From Leptidea sinapis (taxonomy: Eukaryota > Arthropoda > Insecta > Lepidoptera > Pieridae): a DNA stretch of 64,000 nt. Below the pieces are notes generated by a model. The model was not told where the DNA came from and made no database searches. It saw only the letters and a program-made list of their open reading frames with translations. A program made the translations under genes and the position numbers. The stretch spans positions 8,952,501 to 9,016,500 of the forward strand of contig NC_066288.1 in the NCBI RefSeq assembly GCF_905404315.1, written 5' to 3'. Of the stretch, positions 21,573-32,560 are shown one piece after another. Numbering within the stretch: the first letter of the stretch is position 1; each line of letters begins with the position of its first letter.

Positions 21573-22254
21573 ACGATAATTTTCCACACACAAACACAAT
21601 GCCACAGAACAGTTTAAACAGATCTATTTTACCTGTTCTGTGACTAGTACCTATCAAAGTATGCCTCAATAATTGTTAACAAATAGACATATTTTTTAAC
21701 ACAACATATTGTATTCTGTAATAGTTTATATTATAGATCTCTCATCTACTCATATACCGTATTTTATAGTATAAATTATTTAATTAGGTACATGTAAGAA
21801 TATCACTATTTTATTACTTCTGATAATATTATGTTATCACCTGGCTACTCCAGATAATATATGTTAAGTGTTTCTTACCTGTCTTCTTTAAACTAATTCT
21901 TTTGTTTTAGTTTTTAATCTTATTAGTTTTAATATTATTGGTGAAAATTTGTTTAGCATTTATTTATGTTTTTTAGAAAAGCTTTTAGAATTCAATTTTG
22001 TACTTTTCCGAAAAATAAAAATAAAAAAAATTTAATAAAAAGTAGAGCATGCGTCATACCTGTTTTTGGGGTGCCATGAAACTTATAATTTTGTGAATAT
22101 ATTATCAAGGCTTATTTTAGTAATAATTGTATAACAGCCATCAAATAATTCATATATAAAAATGATTTTCTGTTCATTCAGAGCCCTGTAGCGTAACTCG
22201 GCACGGCTCGATAAAGGTTTACTTCTGTCCGTCTGTGTCAGAGTTTCTTCTATA
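21573..22254. other. AT-rich stretch without gene
   Basis: Nothing recognised. Confidence 0.5.
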
Positions 22255-22552
22255 TCTGATATATAAAATTCTCATATCGCGGTGTTTGTAGTTAAACTCC
22301 TTCGAAACGGCTTGACCGACTCTCATGAAATTTTGAGTGCATATTGGGTAGGTCTGAGAATCGGACAACATCAATTTTTCATCCCCCTAAATGTGAAGGG
22401 TGGTCCACGCCAATTTTTTTTTTAAATTTGTTTGATTATGAGTCAGCATTAAAAAATACATACAACTTAAAATTTTCACCCATCTACGATCTACAGTTAC
22501 TTTTGTATCGCGATTTTAATATCGGCAATACAACATTTGCTGGGTCAGCTAG
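22255..22552 (+). mobile_element. Helitron, complete non-autonomous copy (298 bp)
   Basis: TCTGATATATAAAATTCTC after A at the left, 'gctgggtcagCTAG' at the right. Body related to 16615-17039 ('gggtaggtctgagaatcgg'). The frame 22344-22613 is a shadow. Confidence 0.75.
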
Positions 22553-23026
22553 TGGCTTTATAAAGTTTTATAGCTTATTATTACAAAGATCTCCGTTGTC
22601 AGTAGGTTCTTGATTAATCTAATGTGTATAATATACATTATTATCTACATAACTATTACTATAGTAAGGTATATTGTGAGATCCAACATCGCCCCTGAGT
22701 GCAAGCTGCAATAAATCAAAACGAGCTAATCCTTTGTGACGTCGTTCTTGCGATGTTGATAGATTGTCTTCGTACTGAGCTTCGTACTTTCTAGAATGAT
22801 CATGTGTATGGTATAGGTAACCGTCTAGTCATTAGGGATCTCGGCAAGATGCTTTGTTACAAAGGTAGGTATTGAGTGACGAAAATTTCAACTTACGGTA
22901 AAACAATTCAAGTAATTTTTAAGCCAGTTGGCGTTTTAAATTGTGTATCAAACTGTTGTGAGCCTCCTTGAGTGTAAATTTATTATGTTGTAATTGAATT
23001 GAATAAAGTAAGAATATTAAGATTAG

Positions 23027-23130
23027 TATTCAATCGCCTCTACACGATGCATCCTCAGGAGATGTTGTCTCGCCAAATTCTGGGACGAGACTCGTGCAGT
23101 TGGATAATTATGGATTTCCGTTCAATAATA
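23027..23130. repeat. Fragment of the CGCCTCTACACGA repeat
   Basis: 'cgcctctacacgatgcatcc' and 'gttgtctcgccaaattctgg', related to 11285-11440 and 24597-24760. It lies just upstream of the RTE-like LINE. Confidence 0.55.
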
Positions 23131-23209
23131 TTTAAAATTCAAAAAAAAATCTAAAATTGTTTTACTTTTTTGTATTTTGCAGTTATCGTACAGACAGTAA
23201 TATATTAAA

Positions 23210-24425
23210 TTGACCTATTATCGCCAGAGCAGGCTGGTTTCGTAAAAGGAAAGGGTACACGGGAGCAGATACTGTCCGTACGCCAGATAATCAAAAAATC
23301 CCGAGAATTCAATAAACCTACACATATCAGTTTTGTTGATTTCTCCAAGGCATTCGACTCTGTCAAGTGGCCGAAGCTCTGGAATACTCTCCTAGAAATG
23401 GGTACCCCAAAACATTTGGTATCACTTCTTAGACACCTTTACGAAGATGGTGTGGCCTCAGTAAGAACCGATCAGGTTGTATCCAATTGTTTCCACCCCA
23501 GTACAGGAGTCCGACAAGGATGTATAATTTCTCCATTACTGTTTAACATCTACACAGAACTGATTATGAGAATTGCTTTGGATGGTTGGACAGACGGTAT
23601 CACTATTGGAGGACAAAAAATATCGAACTTACGCTACGCGGATGATACCACCCTCTTCGCAAGCATCCCTCATATGGAAGAGCTACTACACAGGCTGGAA
23701 AACGTTAGTCTTGATTTTGGCATCAGAATTAATCGCAGCAAGAGCAACGTGATAATTGTCAACCTTGACAAGAACAACTCACCAGAGGTTAAGCAAATTG
23801 CGAGGTAATGCCTACTTACATATACCTGGGGGCACTGATTTCAAATAATGGCGGCTGCATAGACGAAATCAAACAACGCATGGCAATCTCCACATCGGCT
23901 ATGGATAAATTGAGGAAAATATGGAAGGATCGCAATATTACTAAAACCACCAAAATACGACTTGTAAGGGCTCTCATATTCCCCATATTCCTCTACGCTG
24001 CTGAGACATGGACCCTACGAGAAAGTGAGAAGAAAAAGATCAATGCTCTTGAGATGTGGTGCTGCAGAAGAATCGTGGACGGAATTCCAAACCAATGAGT
24101 CCATTCTTCGGGAGCTCGGCATCAAACAGCGACTGTCTTCTACCGTACAAGCTCGCATTCTCACTTTCTTCGGGCATGTATGGCATGTATAAGACGTGGA
24201 AGCGACTCCATAGAACGCTTAATAGTGCAGGGTAAAGTCGAGGGTTCAGACCACGAGGCAGATCCCCGATGAGGTGGACGGACCATGTGAGGCAAGCTGT
24301 CGGCGGTACTCTGCATGAATGCACGAGAAGTGAGAGAGTGGCGTCGCATTGTGAAACAGGTCACTAACCTCGACCACTCTGACAAGAGTGTAACGCCGAA
24401 GACGAATTATTAGACAATATTGTGT
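23210..24425 (+). pseudogene. RTE-like LINE reverse transcriptase, 5'-truncated
   Basis: The frame from about 23218 to 23806 carries an uninterrupted reverse-transcriptase core: EQAGFVKGKGTREQIL, motif A FVDFSKAFDSVKW, motif B GVRQGCIISPLLFNIY, then ISNLRYADDTTLFA with the catalytic YADD. A frameshift at about 23808 moves the thumb into another frame (YIYLGALISNNGG...IFLYAAETWTLRE...MWCCRRI, to 24098). Further breaks follow, with RPRGRSP and RWTDHVRQA recognisable to about 24300. The endonuclease domain and 5' half are absent. The family resembles insect endonuclease-reverse transcriptase (RTE-type) elements; clade is inferred from these motifs only. Confidence 0.8.
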
Positions 24426-24596
24426 TGTAAAAAATGAGCTGGGAGTTTCTTATCAGTTCTTCTCGTTATATATACATATAACGATTATTATATTATTTTA
24501 ATTACATACTATAATTTAATTTGTTTGTTGTTGTTTGTTTGTAAGTAACGATCAGACTTAAATATTTTTGCGTAGTTCTAAACAATTTTTTTATTG

Positions 24597-24760
24597 AAGT
24601 AGGCGTTACTTTGCGGAAATCCATAATTAAACAAGTGATTTAAGCTTTCTTTAGTGTTCATTCCGCCAATATTTGTTTTTAAACAATTCGACACGTGTTT
24701 CGCCTCTACACGAGGCATCCTCAGGACGTGTTGTCTCGCCAAAATCATTTGTATAGTTCT
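24597..24760. repeat. Second fragment of the CGCCTCTACACGA repeat
   Basis: 'gcgttactttgcggaaatcc' through 'gttgtctcgccaaaatc'. It lies just downstream of the RTE-like LINE. Confidence 0.6.
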
Positions 24761-24994
24761 AAACAGATTAAAATATCGATCGATTTAATTTATTTTATGT
24801 TTTAAAGAAACAGGATCAATCATTAATATTGATTTTGTTTGCTCTAATAAATATTATATACAATATACACGTACGACAGAAATACAAAGTACTTATTGAT
24901 AAATATATAATGAAAAAAAGCGGCAAAGTTCGAAAGTTGCGGTTTACGATTTATGACGTATTAAAAAAACTACAATACTAGATCTCGTTCAAAC

Positions 24995-25140
24995 CAGTTT
25001 TCGGTGGAAGTTTGCATGGTTATGTACATCATATATTTTTTTAGTTGTATCATTATTTAATTTTAGATTATTACAGGGGGGGGGGACACATTTGACCACT
25101 TTTCAGTTTAGAAAAAACAGATATTAGAATCCAAAAAAAT
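24995..25140. repeat. Dispersed lepidopteran repeat, partial
   Basis: Shares 'agtttgcatggttatgtaca' and a G-run (10 G at 25076-25085) followed by 'acaca' with 15085-15300. Confidence 0.5.
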
Positions 25141-25174
25141 TGTTTTAACCATAAGAACAAAAGTAACTTAATGA

Positions 25175-25549
25175 CGAATTATTGACGAATAAAATAAGAA
25201 GGACTCCGTGTCACCTTACGTAACAGTGAAGCACCAAAACAAGCCGTTGTACTTGTAAATACATAGCCCCACGCATACACTTACACTAATACAAGCCAAT
25301 AGGCCGCCATTATGAGATTTGCCATCGTCTGTCGATCAGTTTGCGTCGCAATAAAATATTTTAAAAATGCCGTCGTGCATTGTTTACAAGTCTAAAAACA
25401 ATAATATAAAAGTATTTGTGGATATATGATTATTTATGGAAGAAAAAATTGTGTAACTAGTATCCCCCGTAACCGCACACACACTAGCATAAAGATGCTT
25501 CACTTGCTACTATCACGGCGCGGAGTCCTTCTTTTATCACTAGTCCGTG
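25175..25549. mobile_element. P-superfamily-like MITE, family 2, copy b
   Basis: The right end ACTAGTCCGTG is intact at 25549; the left end is degraded. The frame at about 25367 reads MPSCIVYKSKNNNIKVFVD, the THAP-like start, with the second cysteine lost. Candidate 8 bp flanks CTTAATGA/CTTAGTTA agree at 6 of 8, so the left boundary is uncertain. Confidence 0.65.
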
Positions 25550-25556
25550 CTTAGTT

Positions 25557-26394
25557 ATAATATTAATTAATAGTTTCACTTTAAAATTTGATAGTATTTC
25601 ATTTTAATTGTGAAAAAGAACGGTTGATATAGCTACATTTGAGTAATTTATAGATGAATGTTGATTTGTGTAAATTATAAACATTCATATAATAATGTAT
25701 TTACCAAAAAAGTAGTTATTTTCATATTACAAGCAGACACTTCTTATTCTACAAAGATAATGCAGACAGGACCTAATACTTACGTTATATAATAATACTG
25801 TAAATCTGAAGAATGTGAAAATTTCCTTTGAAGTTTTATATCAGAGCGTCCGTGCAATGGAATGTCTTTGTGAAATTAATTTGCAAAACAAAAAATGTGA
25901 GTAATACGTAAGCTTAACAATCATAAATTGAGTTTGCTTTAACAAAAATTCTTGAATGTTATGGTGTTTTTATTGTCAGAAAACTGATAATATGGATCAT
26001 AAATAAAAAAATTAGGAAAACTGTTGACCCTAAAGGCTATCCCTGCAACGTCCCTACTTATGACGAATAAAAAAATATAATTTGTGTTATTTTGAGCTCT
26101 TCGAAATCAAATAGTTGGCTGTTCAATATTTTGAGCTCTTCCAGTTCTAAAATGTGACAATAGTCACATAAACCCTATATTATAATATACATTAATTTTC
26201 AAATAGCAATAACTTTTGAAAGAATGAACCGATTTCCACGCGGCGATGTTTTGAGCCTCATAAAAAATCTACAAAACTATTACCAACAAAAAAAAACGAA
26301 AATATCACGACATGTACCTAACGGTAATGAAACTGCAAGTCGTACTGACAGAACAGGGCAAGCGCGAAGGTTATTGAAATTTACCCAAAATTTC
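25557..26394. other. AT-rich stretch without gene
   Basis: The frame 26224-26562 runs into a SINE-like fragment and is not a gene. Confidence 0.5.
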
Positions 26395-26490
26395 AATAAT
26401 CTTGATCGGCGCTGCATTCTAATGGGCAAGGTGTATCAATTACCATCAACTGAACTTCCCGCTCGTCTCGTCCCTTATTTTCATAAAAAT
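26395..26490 (+). repeat. SINE-like element, 3' fragment
   Basis: 'gcgctgcattctaatgggca' to 'cgtcccttattttcat' with a short A tail. Confidence 0.65.
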
Positions 26491-26748
26491 GTAAGTCTTC
26501 TAAATTGTTGTGCCCAACAATCCCCATTCGCACAACATAACATACATAATTACGACTCCTAATGAGGTATCAGCCTTAACTCCCGAAATAGATGAAACAC
26601 GTTTCAACAAATTGGAAACTGATACGTATTGCTTTCACATTCACTTTGACCTTTGCTCGTGTTTATTTTTGTGCTCATAAGTCACAATATTTCAATATAC
26701 AGGAGTATTAGTTTACTACTATGTGGTTTTAGCTTTTGTTAATATTAT

Positions 26749-27075
26749 CTTAATATATATAAATTACGTGACACGTTGTTTGTCCGCGATGGACTCCTAA
26801 AGTAATGGACGGATTATAATGGGCATTATTTCATGGACTGCAGTTTAGTCCAACTTGACAGATAGGATACTTTTTATTTCGGTTTGGGACCCATAGCCAT
26901 TCTTATTTCCAATATTTGTTTTGTATGGTCATATTTTCTGTGAGAAAATTTATTGACGCACGGTTTGACAGTTCTGCTGTGAAACGATTTCATTATAACA
27001 ACAACGAGCATATATATAAATAAAATACTGTATCTAATGAATTTGTAAATACTGTTTCATAACATTAAGTAAAAT
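26749..27075 (+). mobile_element. Helitron, 3' end replaced
   Basis: TC start at 26749 (TCTTAATATATATAAAT after A). The body matches 15813-16177, but the CTAG end is replaced by 'gagcatatatataaataaaa'. The last ~135 bp are repeated directly at 29500-29633. Confidence 0.7.
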
Positions 27076-27484
27076 ATAAAAAATATTTTGGTAACTTATT
27101 TTTAAAAAATCGTCTATACTACATCTGTCTCTGTTTACATGATTCATAGATGTACAGTCATGCTCAAATAACATAAGTTAAAAAACAAAAAGTAAATAAA
27201 TACCTTCTTCACTATAAATTTAACTAAAAAATTAATTTGTTATTTTTTTTAATCTGAGCTATTTTGATTGGGGTCTAGATCCTTGTTCCATTCTGCAATG
27301 TATATATTTAAAAAAGCCCTATTGAGCAGACAAAAGAAGGCACGAAAAAGTAGTAGAAAATTAGGTAATTGATGACATCTTCAAGCTTATTCCAATTATA
27401 TTATTTTTACTATAAATTATATTAAGTTACGCTAAAATAAAAGGTTAAGTTATTTTTGCACACAGATAGGTATCTGTGTTGTCC

Positions 27485-27540
27485 AAAAATATTACAATAT
27501 TGTACTAGATACCTATCTAGTACAATATTGTAATATTTTT
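27485..27540. repeat. Perfect 27 bp palindrome, 2 nt centre
   Basis: 27485-27511 pairs exactly with 27514-27540, centre CC. A 9 bp palindrome with centre GG lies just upstream (27460-27479). The right arm of the large inverted repeat has neither. Confidence 0.95.
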
Positions 27541-28132
27541 AGGGTCCCGTACCTCAAAAGTTGATAACCGAACCCTTATAGGTACAATTTGTTATTCGTC
27601 CGTTAGCCGCCTGTCTGTCTGTCCGTCTGTCAAAGACAAATCTCGGGAACGCGTGCAGGAGTTGAAATTAAAAAGATACTCAAGTCTACAGTTCCTTGAA
27701 GCTGTGAAAAAATCAACCCCCTTGCCATGCCCTTCAGACCGAAACACAGCTGTAATGCTTACACATTACTGCTTCACGGCAGAAATAGGCGCCGTTGTGG
27801 TACCCATAATCTAGCCGGCATCCTGTGCACAGGAGCCTCCCTCCGTCTTATACTACAAGTATCGAAAAAGCCTAAAAACTATTTATTTGTAATTAAATCA
27901 TAAACATGGTCTTTACGCAAGGAACGGTGGACCTAATTTTAAATTAAGTTAATAGTATGGAAGTGCTTCATTGGCACAAGTTTAAGCAGATTTTTAAAAA
28001 TAGTTTACGATTATGACAAACAATGAAAAAAAACATTTCTCTTCTTTATAAGTATAGGTGGGTACCTCATAATATGAACGGAACCCTCTGTTGGCGAGTC
28101 CGACTCGCACTTATCCGGTTCTTTTATTTATA
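27538..28132 (+). mobile_element. GTCT-microsatellite repeat element with nested SINE-like fragment
   Basis: Starts 'tagggtcccgtacctcaaaa', contains 'ccgcctgtctgtctgtccgt', and ends 'cgagtccgactcgcactta' with 'ccggttctttt'. This is a recurrent lepidopteran repeat layout. A SINE-like fragment is inserted at 27728-27845. A scrap of the same family is at 42925-42985. Confidence 0.6.
27728..27845 (-). repeat. SINE-like fragment inside the inverted repeat
   Basis: 'cagaccgaaacacagctgta' to 'cacaggagcctccctccg'. The same truncated fragment is mirrored at 29676-29788, so it was there before the inverted duplication. Confidence 0.7.
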
Positions 28133-29322
28133 TTTATGTTTGTTGTAAACCCAAAAACTTAAAAGGTTTTGAAATGGGCTACGGACAACATGCACTGTAT
28201 TTTATTTAAAAATATTATAGAAAAGTGGCACAGTTCGTTATTTGTGGTATTTTACAAACGATTAAAAGACTGTTAAAAAAGGCAGAGCATTAATTCATGT
28301 TTTTTCTTCTAAATGTAGCCTGGACGAAGTTGATTTCGAAAGATTATTTGTAATATACCACGCCCCCGCGTGTTGGTACGGGGATGGAACATTAATAAAT
28401 TTCAGCCTGACGTCACTCGGTCTGACCTCGGCAGTCCGGTACGGAAGGTTTGATATGTGATTTTCGATGTATCTGCCTTTTTTCCGTCAATAAAAGAGCG
28501 GTCTTTTCGAAACTCAACGCGTATAGCATACACATATATATACATCCATCACACACACGCATAATATAAAGATGTAAAGCTATATGAAAATAAGTGTATA
28601 TGATAATCGCTTTGCAGCTAAATATTTAATACAATATTTCTTCTTTTGATATTCAAATAATATATAAGACCATCTTAAACGTATACCTAAACATTTTCTA
28701 GTGTTAAAATAATTATGTCTTTGACTGTACCTCCCCGAACGAAATGGTATACAATCGCACCGTAAAGTATCAATTAAGGTGATTGTTCACGCGCCGACAC
28801 AGACTACCCGCAAATCGTCGAAATTGACACATCAAAGATGTCTGCCGCGCGTCAATTACACGGAAATAACTCTCGCGCGTCTGTCACATTTCTTATAGCT
28901 CTGTTGTTGTTTGTCTTATGGTTTATGTTACTGAAGGGAGGTAGAAACCAAATTAGGAACAGAGTATTATTGTTTATAGAAATATTAACGCAAGGAAAGT
29001 GATGACTTTGTTCAGTATTTACTAGATAATGAAAATAGAAGATGTTTGAAGTTTTTTTTTTTCAAAAAACTCGAGAGTTACGAAAATTTAAATTAGTTCT
29101 TTTTAAATTCAGCTAGTATGTGATCATTTTAGCAGCGTTTCGTAGCTTTTGTCAAGCGCAAAAGTATTAACCACTTTTAAATTATAATCACACTATACCA
29201 GACAATAATTTACTGCTAGTTGGATCTCAACAAAATTTAAATGTATATTTTGTTGGCTAGATAGCATGTGAATGACCTACTGCAATGATCACTGCCCACT
29301 AACTTGACATCTTTCCTATCTT
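28133..29322. other. Spacer between inverted repeat arms; GC patches, no gene
   Basis: Patches at about 28360-28450 (with the palindrome TGACGTCA at 28408) and 28775-28900 are GC-richer than the surroundings. Neither has a convincing frame. Nothing else recognised. Confidence 0.4.
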
Positions 29323-29634
29323 TCTTAATATATATAAATCCAGTGTCCTGATGTTTGTTCCCAGTGAACTCCTATACTACTTAATGCAATGCAGTTTAGT
29401 TCAACTTGAGACATAGGATAGTTTTTATTTCGATTTGGTACCCATAATTCCAATATTTGTGTATGTTTATAAATTTTAAGTTTATAATATTTTATTAGAG
29501 AGAATTTATTGACGCGCGGTTTGACAGTTCTGCTGTGAAACGATTTCATTATAACAACAACGAGCATATATATAAATAAAATACTGTTTCTAATGAATTT
29601 GTAAATACTGTTTCATAACATTAAGTAAAATATG
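29323..29634 (+). mobile_element. Helitron copy, second member of a direct pair
   Basis: TC start at 29323 (TCTTAATATATATAAAT). The 5' two thirds are more diverged and contain an insertion, but 29500-29633 is almost identical to 26940-27075. Confidence 0.65.
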
Positions 29635-29643
29635 CTCTTCTTC

Positions 29644-30363
29644 TAGGCTTTTTTGATTCTTGTAGTATAAGACGGAGGGAGGCTCCTTTGCACAGGATGC
29701 CGACTAGATTATGGGTACCACAACGGCGCCTATTTCTGCCGAAAAGCAGTAATGTGTAAGCATTACAGCTGTGTTTCGGTCTGAAGGGCATGGCAAGGGG
29801 GTTGATTTTTTCACAGTTTCAAGGGACTGTAGACTTGAGTATCTTTTTAATTTCAACTCGATACCTCCACGCGTTCCCGAAATTTGTCTTTGACAGATGG
29901 ACAGACAGACAGGCGGCTAACGGACGAACAACAAATTGAATCTATAAGGGTTCGGTTTTCAACTTTTGAGGTACGGGACCCTAAAAATATTACAATATTG
30001 CACTAGATAGGTATCTGTGTGCAAAAATAACTTAACCTTTTATTTTAGCGTAACTTAATATATACGAATAAGCTTGAAGATGTCATACCTAATTTTCTTC
30101 TACTTTTTCGTGCCTTCTTTTGTCTGCTCAATAGGGATTTTTTTAATATATACATTGCAGAATAGAACAAGGATTTAGACCCCAATCAAAACAGCTGAGA
30201 TTAAAAAAAAATAACAAATTAATTTTTTAGTTAAATTTATAATTACGAAGGTATATATTTACCTTATGTTATTTCAGCATGACTGTACATCTATGAATCA
30301 TGCAAACAGAGACAGATATAGTATAGACGATTTTTTATAAATAAGTTACCAAAATATTTTTTG
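29644..30363 (-). repeat. Large inverted repeat, right arm
   Basis: Mirror of 27078-27874. It contains the plus-strand SINE-like fragment 29676-29788 and the inverse of the GTCT repeat. It lacks the palindromes of the left arm and probably keeps the older form. Confidence 0.85.
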
Positions 30364-30365
30364 TT

Positions 30366-31132
30366 TTTACAGGCTATTTGTTGCAGAAAACATTCACTGA
30401 CAACACATTTACACACTTTCTTTTCTTTAGCTAAGTTATTTGAATGTGTAACACTCGCGTCAATCAAATAAAATAAAAAAGCTAGTTAAATATAAATTTA
30501 GGTTAAAAAAACTATTTTGAAAATAGAAAATTTATTTTGAAATTTAAAATTAGCATCAATTCGTGACTTAGACGATAGATGAAAATTATATAAATTTTTA
30601 AAAATCTTATTTTGCAAATTGAAAAATGGAATATATTTTATCAAATTAATATATACTCGTGTATTGTCATCGGTCCTCGATAAATCTACGAAGTTTGAAT
30701 GAAATCTGGCCGTTTAAAGTTGGTCAAAATCGCGTCCAAATGAGTCGGTTACAAACAAACATACATACAAATCAAACTAATAAAAAGCGTGTACCTAATA
30801 ATGTAATGGCTTATTAATTTATTTATATTCTTTTGCAATATTATTGAAGTGTGTAGATCTTCGGCTTCCAGTGTCATTTCACAATCAACAGTCATACAAA
30901 ACTAGTTTCACATAAGGTTACGAGAAAGCTCTTTCAAGATGAGATCTGTCCGTTGGTTGGGACTTCACTGTTCACGGGTCGTTAGTTGCAACAGTCAAGA
31001 CACCGTACATAATATAACAGATATTGCACACAGCATGACTGTGTGTAATTGTTTTATAAATTACCAACATATAATTCACTCAATCAATATAAAATCTTGT
31101 TTTATATGTATAATTTACAGCTTTCGAATTAC
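30366..31132. other. Stretch with dispersed repeat Q (30480-30800)
   Basis: 30480-30800 matches 37185-37500 and 57180-57400 ('gtcatcggtcctcgataaat', 'ctacgaagtttgaatgaaat', 'gagtcggttacaaacaaaca'). No coding capacity. 30800-31130 holds nothing recognised. Confidence 0.5.
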
Positions 31133-31443
31133 GAATTCCACCTTCGCACGACACGCCACAAGTTAGGATATCATCCCCACCATCTGGATGTGTGGCGGTC
31201 CTTCACAGTGCGGTTTTCAAGGAGCTTTCTTCCTCGTACTACGAAGCTGTGGAATGAGCTTCCTTGTGCAGTGTTTCCGGGACGATACGACATGGGTACC
31301 TTCAAAAAAAGCGCGTACACCTTCCTTAAAGGCCGGCAACGCTCCTATGATTCCTCTGGTGTAGCAAGAGAATGTGGGCGGCGGTGATCACTTAACACCA
31401 GGTGACCCGTACGCTCGTTTGTCCTCCTATTACATAAAAAAAA
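31133..31443 (+). pseudogene. LINE (family 1) C-terminal fragment
   Basis: EFHLRTTRHKLGYHPHHLD... to RYDMGTFKKSAYTFLKGRQR, stop, then the UTR 'tgtcctcctattacat' plus A run. The N-terminal part of the overlapping frame is flanking sequence. Confidence 0.8.
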
Positions 31444-32560
31444 GTTTTGCAATTTTTTAAATGTATAATTAAAATTTAGATACGCTGTGTTAAATTATTG
31501 CAATTATTTAAATCAAATATTGTCGATTTTGCTCGCTGATAATATTGGTCTCTAAAAGTGCAAGATAATTTAAAATAGATTGACTACTTTTGAATTGATG
31601 CACTAAAATTTAAAAAAAATCAAATCTTATCTCGGTAACAAAAAAATTTCTTTATTTACTGTACGTTTTTGTACACCTGACAACATATACATATTTTTAT
31701 GTTAATTAGAATATACCAGAACACTATCTGAAGGGAAATCCATATAACAACTTAAAAATTGTGAAACATTGTATTTAAATGGATACATAAAATATATTCA
31801 CGTACAACTCCTACCCCATCGATAGTATAATGTAATAATAATAATAATATAATATATATTATGCTTCGTATAAGTCACACACATAGATAAACTCAAAAAC
31901 TACTAAACTAATTAAAATTTGCACTAACATTGGACACGCAGGTCGTATCGTCCATAACACTACACATAACATTTATTGATTTAAAAACTGTTTAATTCTT
32001 AATTTACTCTGTATTATTCTTTGAATTTGTTACCAAAATTTATGATCTCGAAATTTATGCATTTTATGATGCCCGACTTGAACCCACGACCGCGACCCCT
32101 TGGGTTCCGTTCGAGTGACAAATCTTGGTATGTCATGTTCACTGCACAGGTTATGTCTCCATCTCCATCAAAAGTAATTGAAGTCTGTAACTCAATATTA
32201 TGACAAAATAAATTTAATCAAAGTTTTGCGTTCAATGAGGACGTCATAAATAACCGAGAACGACAAAATTTTACCATTTTAGATTCGAGATTTTACATCC
32301 CTATTCCGATAAATTTAATAAAATTTTATAGCTAATGAATTTGATGATATCTATATGAGATATGCTTACCTTTCTTTGTTGTTCGGGCAACTTAAAACTA
32401 AATAATATTGTAACATTCTGCAGGGTTACATTATTTAGTTTCAACATATTTGAGAATTAAAATCTGATGCAATAAAATAATATATCGTTTGGCTAATGAA
32501 ATCGGATTGAAAATTTCTAAAAATATCGTAAAGGCCTATGAGCCAAACATGAGCGCACAT
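31444..32560. other. Stretch without gene; tRNA-like scrap at 32066-32155
   Basis: On the minus strand 32066-32155 includes 'gtcgtgggttcaagtcgggc', a B-box-like segment, and 'tgcagtgaacatgac' upstream. It may be a SINE head. Otherwise AT-rich. Confidence 0.4.

Larger units (their letters stand above)
27078..27874 (+). repeat. Large inverted repeat, left arm
   Basis: Reverse complement of 29644-30363 over nearly its whole length, from 'aaaaaatattttggtaact' to 'aaaaagccta'. It is about 75 bp longer than the right arm, largely through the fold-back insert around 27460-27540. Confidence 0.85.

Noticed and set aside
28400..28420. TGACGTCA palindrome resembling a CREB site
   Set aside because: A single 8 bp site without a nearby gene or start is expected by chance.
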